From VFMC01 sp963791635 (lineage in GTDB: Bacteria; Actinomycetota; Acidimicrobiia; Acidimicrobiales; Ilumatobacteraceae), in the NCBI GenBank assembly GCA_963791635.1, contig CAWBTC010000017.1:372001-436000 (forward strand): DNA of 64,000 nucleotides, in the 5' to 3' direction. The position numbers and the translations under genes were made by a program. Below, one piece after another: positions 61,301 to 64,000 of this stretch (position 1 is its first letter; each line of letters starts with the position of its first letter). A model generated the notes under the pieces. It ran no database searches and was not told the DNA's origin. It saw nothing but the letters and a program-made list of their open reading frames with translations.

Positions 61301-63445
61301 GGCGGCCAGTACGACAACACCGCCACCCTGACCGCAGACGCCGAACTCACACCGGGCACCGTCGGGGCGATGACGCCCCTGACCGAGATGTCACACCACT
61401 TCGGCACCGACCCCGGGCTCGCGATCAAGACCTACACGCTGCTCGCCGATCCGGGAGCGACCGTCGGAGGTCTGTTGACGGCAACGGCTCCCGTGGTGAC
61501 CGGCACCGACGACGCCGACCTGCCAGGCGGGTCCGACATGGTGGCCAACCATGTCGTGCCCGATGGCACCGGGGTGTGGTGGGCCTACGCCGTGACCAAC
61601 ACCGGCAACGTGCAGCTGTCCGACGTGCAGGTGGTCGACGACCGCCGCGGGCTCGTGTGTCAGGGCCTCACGCTTGCCGCCGGCGCCACCTCATGGTGCG
61701 TGCTTCCGGGCCCGATCGGTCTGGCCGACACCACCACCGGACAGTACGGCACCACCGGCACTGCCACCGGTGTCGACGCGATCAGCACTCCGACTGGCCC
61801 CGCGTCGGTCGGACCGGTGAGCGATCCGACGCACGCGTTCGTGCCGACCCCGGCGATCACGATCAAGAAGTACACCAACGACGAAGATGCCGACACTGCG
61901 CCCACCCGGCCGCAGATCGACGCCGGGACCGGGGTCGTGTGGCGCTACGCGGTGACGAACTCCGGCGACTGGCCGTTGTCGGCCGTCGCAGTCGTCGACG
62001 ACCTGGAGGGGTCGATCAGCTGCCCGGTTCTGCCAGGCGCCCCCAGCCTTCTCCTGCCTGGCCAGTCGATCACCTGCGCCGAGACCGGTGTCTCGACGCC
62101 CCAGTTCGCCGGAGTCGACTACGTCAACCTCGGCAGCGTCACCGGCACCCCGGTGCCACCGTCCACCGGCGCGCTGCCCAACCCGGTCGACGACGACCCA
62201 TCGGGGTACCGACCGCTCGTCTCATCGATCGGTGACCGGGTCTGGCTCGATGGTGACGTCGACGGCGTGCAGGACGACGGCGAACCCGGCGTGGCGGCGG
62301 TGACGGTACGCCTTCTCACGCCGGGCGACGTGGTGGTGGCCACCACCACCACCGACGCGAACGGCCGGTACGCCTTCACGGGTCTCGACCCGGGCACCTA
62401 CCTGCTCGAGTTCGTGCCGCCCGCTGATCACCTGATCACCGATCGCGACACCGGTGGCGGCGGACCCACCTCGGACGAACTCGACTCAGATGTCGATCTG
62501 ACGACGCGGCGGACCGCGCCCACACACCTCGGCGGCGGCGAGAACGACCTCACCTGGGACCTCGGCGTCTTCCGCCTCGCGTCGCTGGGCGACAGGGTGT
62601 GGTACGACGGCGACCTCGACGGCGTGCAGAACGACGGCGAGGCCCCGGTGGTCGGCGTCACGGTGCGGCTCTTCACGGCCGGCGGCACGAGCTTGGCCGT
62701 CACCGCCACCGACGGCGCCGGGCTCTACGCCTTCACCGGTTTGCGGCCCGGCGGCTACGTCGTCCAGTTCGAGGTGCCATCGGGCTACAGCGCCACGACT
62801 CGTGATGCCGGTGCCGATCCCTTGGCGGACGAGCGCGACTCCGACGCACATCCCCAGACCGGTCAGTCGCAATTCGTGGAGCTCGGCTCCGGTGAGCATG
62901 ACCCCACGATCGACGCAGGAGTCTTCCAGCGTGCCGCGATCGGTGACCGAGTATGGGAAGACGGCGACATGGACGGCGTGCAGGACAGCGGCGAACCGGG
63001 CGTGCCTGGTGTGGTGGTGTCGCTCTACGGCCCTCGTGGCATCGCAGTCGACAGCACCACCACCGACGCAGACGGCATCTACCGATTCACCGGCCTCCAG
63101 CCCGGCGCCTGGTCGATCGGCGTGTCGAACCTGCCTGCCGGCATGGTCGTCACGTCCCGCGACCAAGGCGGCGTCGACGCCGTCGACTCCGACGTCGACC
63201 CCGTCGACGGCCTCGCCGCGGCCACCGATCTCGCTGCCGGCGAGACAGATCCCACCTGGGATGCGGGCATCGTGCGGGACCCGGCGTCGAACGTGCCGCC
63301 TCCGGGCACGCCGAGTTCGACCGTGTCGCCCTCCAGCAGACTCCCGGTCACCGGAGGCGAGGCGCTGCAGCTCCTCGTCTTCGGTTCGGCCCTGCTCATG
63401 ATCGGTCTGCTCATGGTTCGCGCCCGTCGCCCACACGCCGTCTGA
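55388..63445 (+). CDS. Fusion of cellulose-synthase-like membrane region, PilZ-like domain and LPxTG adhesin
   Basis: One 2,685-residue frame. Residues 28-78: two membrane helices. 95-330: GT2/BcsA-like region; DAGDVP (174-179) stands where DADHVP is expected, and the TED and QxxRW motifs are not conserved. 345-495: four more helices. 500-610: PilZ-like domain with RxxxR (500-504) and DLTxxG (525-530). 632-655: helix that also looks like a signal peptide. 665-1260: a Cna-B-like domain and a beta-propeller-like region. 1274-1860: four SdrD/Cna-B-like repeats (GNRVWADENGNG type). 1869-2270: three DUF11-like repeats. 2279-2640: three more SdrD-like repeats (GDRVWLDGDVDG). LPVTGG near 2652, hydrophobic segment, RARRP tail. 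Six cytosolic-side helices plus one put PilZ inside and the repeats outside. No ribosome site precedes the internal ATG 57281, favouring one polypeptide. GTGs at 55421 or 55433 are alternative starts. Confidence 0.75.
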   Translation: MLRQGSAGANRVEPTVNDPESNAEHPWWTRAAVMAGMAYLGWRALATLDGVPLWLGWPVLVIEALGVFGVIVLLLGLARQPLHTDDEAHATSKADVILRVEAEPLGRIAATLAGLRHADNIASTTILTFTEREDVRRLAGEHGIDVYYVDPEVDATGLQMALRVGKSPFLIVVDAGDVPMPNMADVLVRHAYDGHIAGVRGAVDSWSTDSAEHDSRGRHVLRFEREALYPAAGRAAVLQGSGVLLRRWAIEHVGVPKGPRRTVELRLSMRLRRAGLEIVAPADPVLVSVYAANTAAAVSLERRRDTAAVLRMLRSSDGPLLARGLDRRDRVALLATFVRPLSGIRRALFITAVIASLLAGELPMRGPVLGFVGLWLPWMVLQAIALRKASLGRLDWGDRARWSFITMGSSVAALFGAGDPVIGAGRMQPRHGAFREFTSNRPIAVTLAGLAIVVPLVGISDRFTDWLPAMAISERAALLAVTMWAIAVMLDVMRCLNGTRQLRRAPRITTEFVGSVADAGATIVDLTPYGAGAITDEPVEVGQEVQVCFDVPSMVDRTSVVAVGVVRSVRATPHGSISGIEFISMDQHSSDALYEYCEVMHSQVHFSSQPRGRAERRAQPAPPRIMIPPRRMGVRLSAAIVLLGVVVATAPPLRTIEAAPVPAGGNIVVRLFQDHNANGVRNLAADVTNPALDSGVAGATVTATCLTDDGGDTTAGTGDGETYAAAVTAVDAGGGVYNLTNLPGTPCRIEVTVLPAGFEPGPLGIDNGGLVQFAASGAHLLVGVNRPDEFCQDNPTLVTSCMTFGDPVYGAGAGFATIKSFSYSASGSSWGGPVPTETPVALAANSEIGSVFGIEYQRATRMLYLAAYTKVYAGFGPGGPGAIYQIDPSTGGATVFATIPNAGSLADRATYAPNPSSVSGDWLQDGQYWDAVGTTSLGDLHLSPDGSTLWVVNLADRQLYPVDTATATVGAPVPIPLATGAAGACAPADVRPFGLGRLDAQLLVGSVCSGPTTNDLRLYVYGFDPVATTFTAAPLFESSLVYTRGRPGNSCGPNGALGDWNPWTSRNVFDGSSTPVYCAYTQPMLSDIEVDDDGSLILGIRDRFGDQAGEDVPAGTNGGGGEGVAGGELLRACPFGSTWVLENNGVCGTRTSSAVGTTQGPGGKEFYTDGFATTTGPGSNHQEVSIGGLAKVPGFTTVAHTVFDPSTTNGSDWRAGGIRRNSNVTGLAMGFFQLFDKCDSSGLNCPVGRSKTLTFGKVNGLGDLVALCDMAPVEVGNRVWADENGNGMQDPGEPAVPGVPVSLEIGTTTYTVVTDSNGAYRFSSDGRFSDAPGVDFGVPQMTEGATATIVFPTTVTIGGISRPITKRDAAGSNDAVDSDADEGTGQVAISVGSAGENDHTYDAGYASRYSVGDLVWDDRNNDGSFQVGEPGIDGVTVRLSVDADDNGIPDGTALASQTTSSGGYYRFTDLAPGTYVIEVATPTGFRSSTGQNTSATGPHEGAATPDPDGVATDGDDNGSATDASGAIVRSKSVTLGSFEPLGEPTTPGHADTTEDERANATVDFGFFRPLSIGNLVWDDADDSGVVDTGEVGIPGVTVMLRQGAAVISTTTTDIDGRYLFPLLSSGQYEVEVVAPVGYQSSTGRTGADDSEPAPDADLDNDDDDDNGTNAFGGIRTATVDLTPTAEPTADIDATPVGVTDPASDDDANYTLDFGLWRPVSVGNLVWSDVDDDGVFDIGEPGVPGVPVRLYAADGSTEIEVGADGILDTADDAPGGMVTDAIGRYRFTNLRPATYRVQVAVPSGWRTSSIADGGDANDDTDNDNNGGSRVTGNALAGHVELSVGTEPVNDGDSDATSNLSVDVGLFQPVPVMSLVKATNGCDADTPTGATGPAGGCPPGDGTTNPVVPTGGAVTWTYVVSNTGNVALDNAQVTDDRVLQSVVDCNGAGAGNGQPFTLAVGAALTCTATGFASGGQYDNTATLTADAELTPGTVGAMTPLTEMSHHFGTDPGLAIKTYTLLADPGATVGGLLTATAPVVTGTDDADLPGGSDMVANHVVPDGTGVWWAYAVTNTGNVQLSDVQVVDDRRGLVCQGLTLAAGATSWCVLPGPIGLADTTTGQYGTTGTATGVDAISTPTGPASVGPVSDPTHAFVPTPAITIKKYTNDEDADTAPTRPQIDAGTGVVWRYAVTNSGDWPLSAVAVVDDLEGSISCPVLPGAPSLLLPGQSITCAETGVSTPQFAGVDYVNLGSVTGTPVPPSTGALPNPVDDDPSGYRPLVSSIGDRVWLDGDVDGVQDDGEPGVAAVTVRLLTPGDVVVATTTTDANGRYAFTGLDPGTYLLEFVPPADHLITDRDTGGGGPTSDELDSDVDLTTRRTAPTHLGGGENDLTWDLGVFRLASLGDRVWYDGDLDGVQNDGEAPVVGVTVRLFTAGGTSLAVTATDGAGLYAFTGLRPGGYVVQFEVPSGYSATTRDAGADPLADERDSDAHPQTGQSQFVELGSGEHDPTIDAGVFQRAAIGDRVWEDGDMDGVQDSGEPGVPGVVVSLYGPRGIAVDSTTTDADGIYRFTGLQPGAWSIGVSNLPAGMVVTSRDQGGVDAVDSDVDPVDGLAAATDLAAGETDPTWDAGIVRDPASNVPPPGTPSSTVSPSSRLPVTGGEALQLLVFGSALLMIGLLMVRARRPHAV

Positions 63446-63633
63446 GGTCGGCGTCGTGCGCTCTCAGGGCGCTCGTCCGGGCCGGCGATACGTGGGAACC
63501 CGCTGGGTCGGACGGTAGCATCGACCCTTGTGCCCGCGGCCGGTCCGGCGTGCGCGCCAGCAGCAACGTGTGACGCAGTTCGGCGTCGCATCAGGTCGAC
63601 GACGTCGTCGAAGTAGAGGAACGAGAACCAACG

Positions 63634-64000
63634 ATGGCCAAGCGCGAATTCCCCCTGGAGCGCACCCGCAACATCGGCATCATGGCCCACATCGATGCCG
63701 GGAAGACGACCACCACCGAGCGCATCCTCTACTACACCGGCAAGAGCTACAAGATCGGTGAGGTCCACGACGGTGCAGCCACCATGGACCACATGGCCCA
63801 AGAGCAGGAGCGTGGCATCACGATCACCTCCGCTGCCACCACGTGCATCTGGAACAACCACCGCATCAACATCATCGACACGCCTGGCCACGTGGACTTC
63901 ACCATCGAGGTGGAGCGCTCGCTGCGTGTGCTCGACGGCGCCGTCACGGTGTTCGACTCCGTCGCCGGCGTCGAGCCCCAGACCGAGACCGTGTGGCGTC
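63634..64000 (+). CDS. fusA: Elongation factor G, N-terminal part (truncated by window edge)
   Basis: From ATG 63634 the frame is open to the window end (122 residues). G1 AHIDAGKTTTTERIL, switch region with RGITITSAATT, and G3 DTPGHVDF are all canonical for EF-G, the translocation GTPase. AGAGGA precedes the start. In most bacteria rpsL and rpsG lie directly upstream; here the adhesin gene does, so either the str operon is broken up or this is a second EF-G copy. The rest of the gene is outside the window. Confidence 0.93.
   Translation, partial: MAKREFPLERTRNIGIMAHIDAGKTTTTERILYYTGKSYKIGEVHDGAATMDHMAQEQERGITITSAATTCIWNNHRINIIDTPGHVDFTIEVERSLRVLDGAVTVFDSVAGVEPQTETVWR

Noticed and set aside
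63490..63525. Promoter for fusA with TAGCAT as -10
   Set aside because: No acceptable -35 at the right distance. A TANNNT hexamer alone is weak evidence.

Overview
The window is about 64 kb of high-GC chromosomal DNA that reads as an actinobacterium, most likely an acidimicrobiial (Ilumatobacter-like) bacterium. This is an inference from several traits: uniformly GC-rich codon use with many GTG and TTG starts, a bacterial XPB helicase gene next to its helicase-associated partner, an AfsR-type regulator, secreted proteins carrying repeated 'DTR' domains, LPxTG-type cell-wall proteins, and leaderless promoters. No tRNA, rRNA, CRISPR array, prophage or intact transposon was seen. The only mobile-element trace is a C-terminal relic that resembles an IS110 transposase.

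Layout. 0-7 kb: housekeeping and accessory enzymes (MMACHC-like protein, serine hydrolase, YjfB-like small protein, Nudix hydrolase), a secreted metallopeptidase and a methyltransferase. 7-10 kb: a hairpin-rich non-coding stretch leading into a GDPD-like/patatin fusion. 10-15 kb: a 1,633-residue DUF11 cell-wall protein with an exact internal duplication, then the IS110 relic. 15-24 kb: AfsR-like regulator, XPB pair, ComF-like phosphoribosyltransferase and ECF42-type sigma factor. 24-29 kb: two degenerate NERD-like paralogues with matching leader sequences, flanking a MocR regulator / EamA exporter / RidA cassette. 29-36 kb: protein phosphatase, a broken YbjN-like gene, lipase, universal stress protein, SEC-C protein, DUF7002-like protein and a zinc-finger/NERD protein. 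36-49 kb: envelope and exported proteins (lipoproteins, subtilisin with DTR repeats, hydrolase lipoprotein, fasciclin protein), an NrtR-type Nudix regulator with its own operator and a paired oxidoreductase, an HDAC-like deacetylase and a HupE-like membrane protein. 49-53 kb: a molybdopterin oxidoreductase interrupted by one frameshift, a GcvR-like ACT protein and DUF2277. 53-63.4 kb: two translationally coupled lipoprotein genes diverging from a 2,685-residue gene. The right edge holds the start of fusA.

The most unusual object is the 55,388-63,445 gene. One uninterrupted frame joins a cellulose-synthase-like membrane glycosyltransferase region with eroded catalytic motifs, a PilZ-like c-di-GMP domain, one further membrane segment, and about 2,000 residues of SdrD/Cna-B-like and DUF11-like repeats ending in an LPxTG-type signal. 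The predicted topology puts PilZ inside the cell and the adhesin outside. This suggests (inference) a single-chain surface adhesin that could be controlled by c-di-GMP from within. Together with the DUF11 protein, the two DTR-repeat proteases, the fasciclin protein and the beta-helix lipoprotein, it makes the window rich in cell-surface and attachment functions.

There are signs of gene decay or sequence error: four frameshifts within about 370 bp in the YbjN-like gene, one frameshift in the molybdoenzyme, and relics of a DTR-repeat gene and of a transposase.
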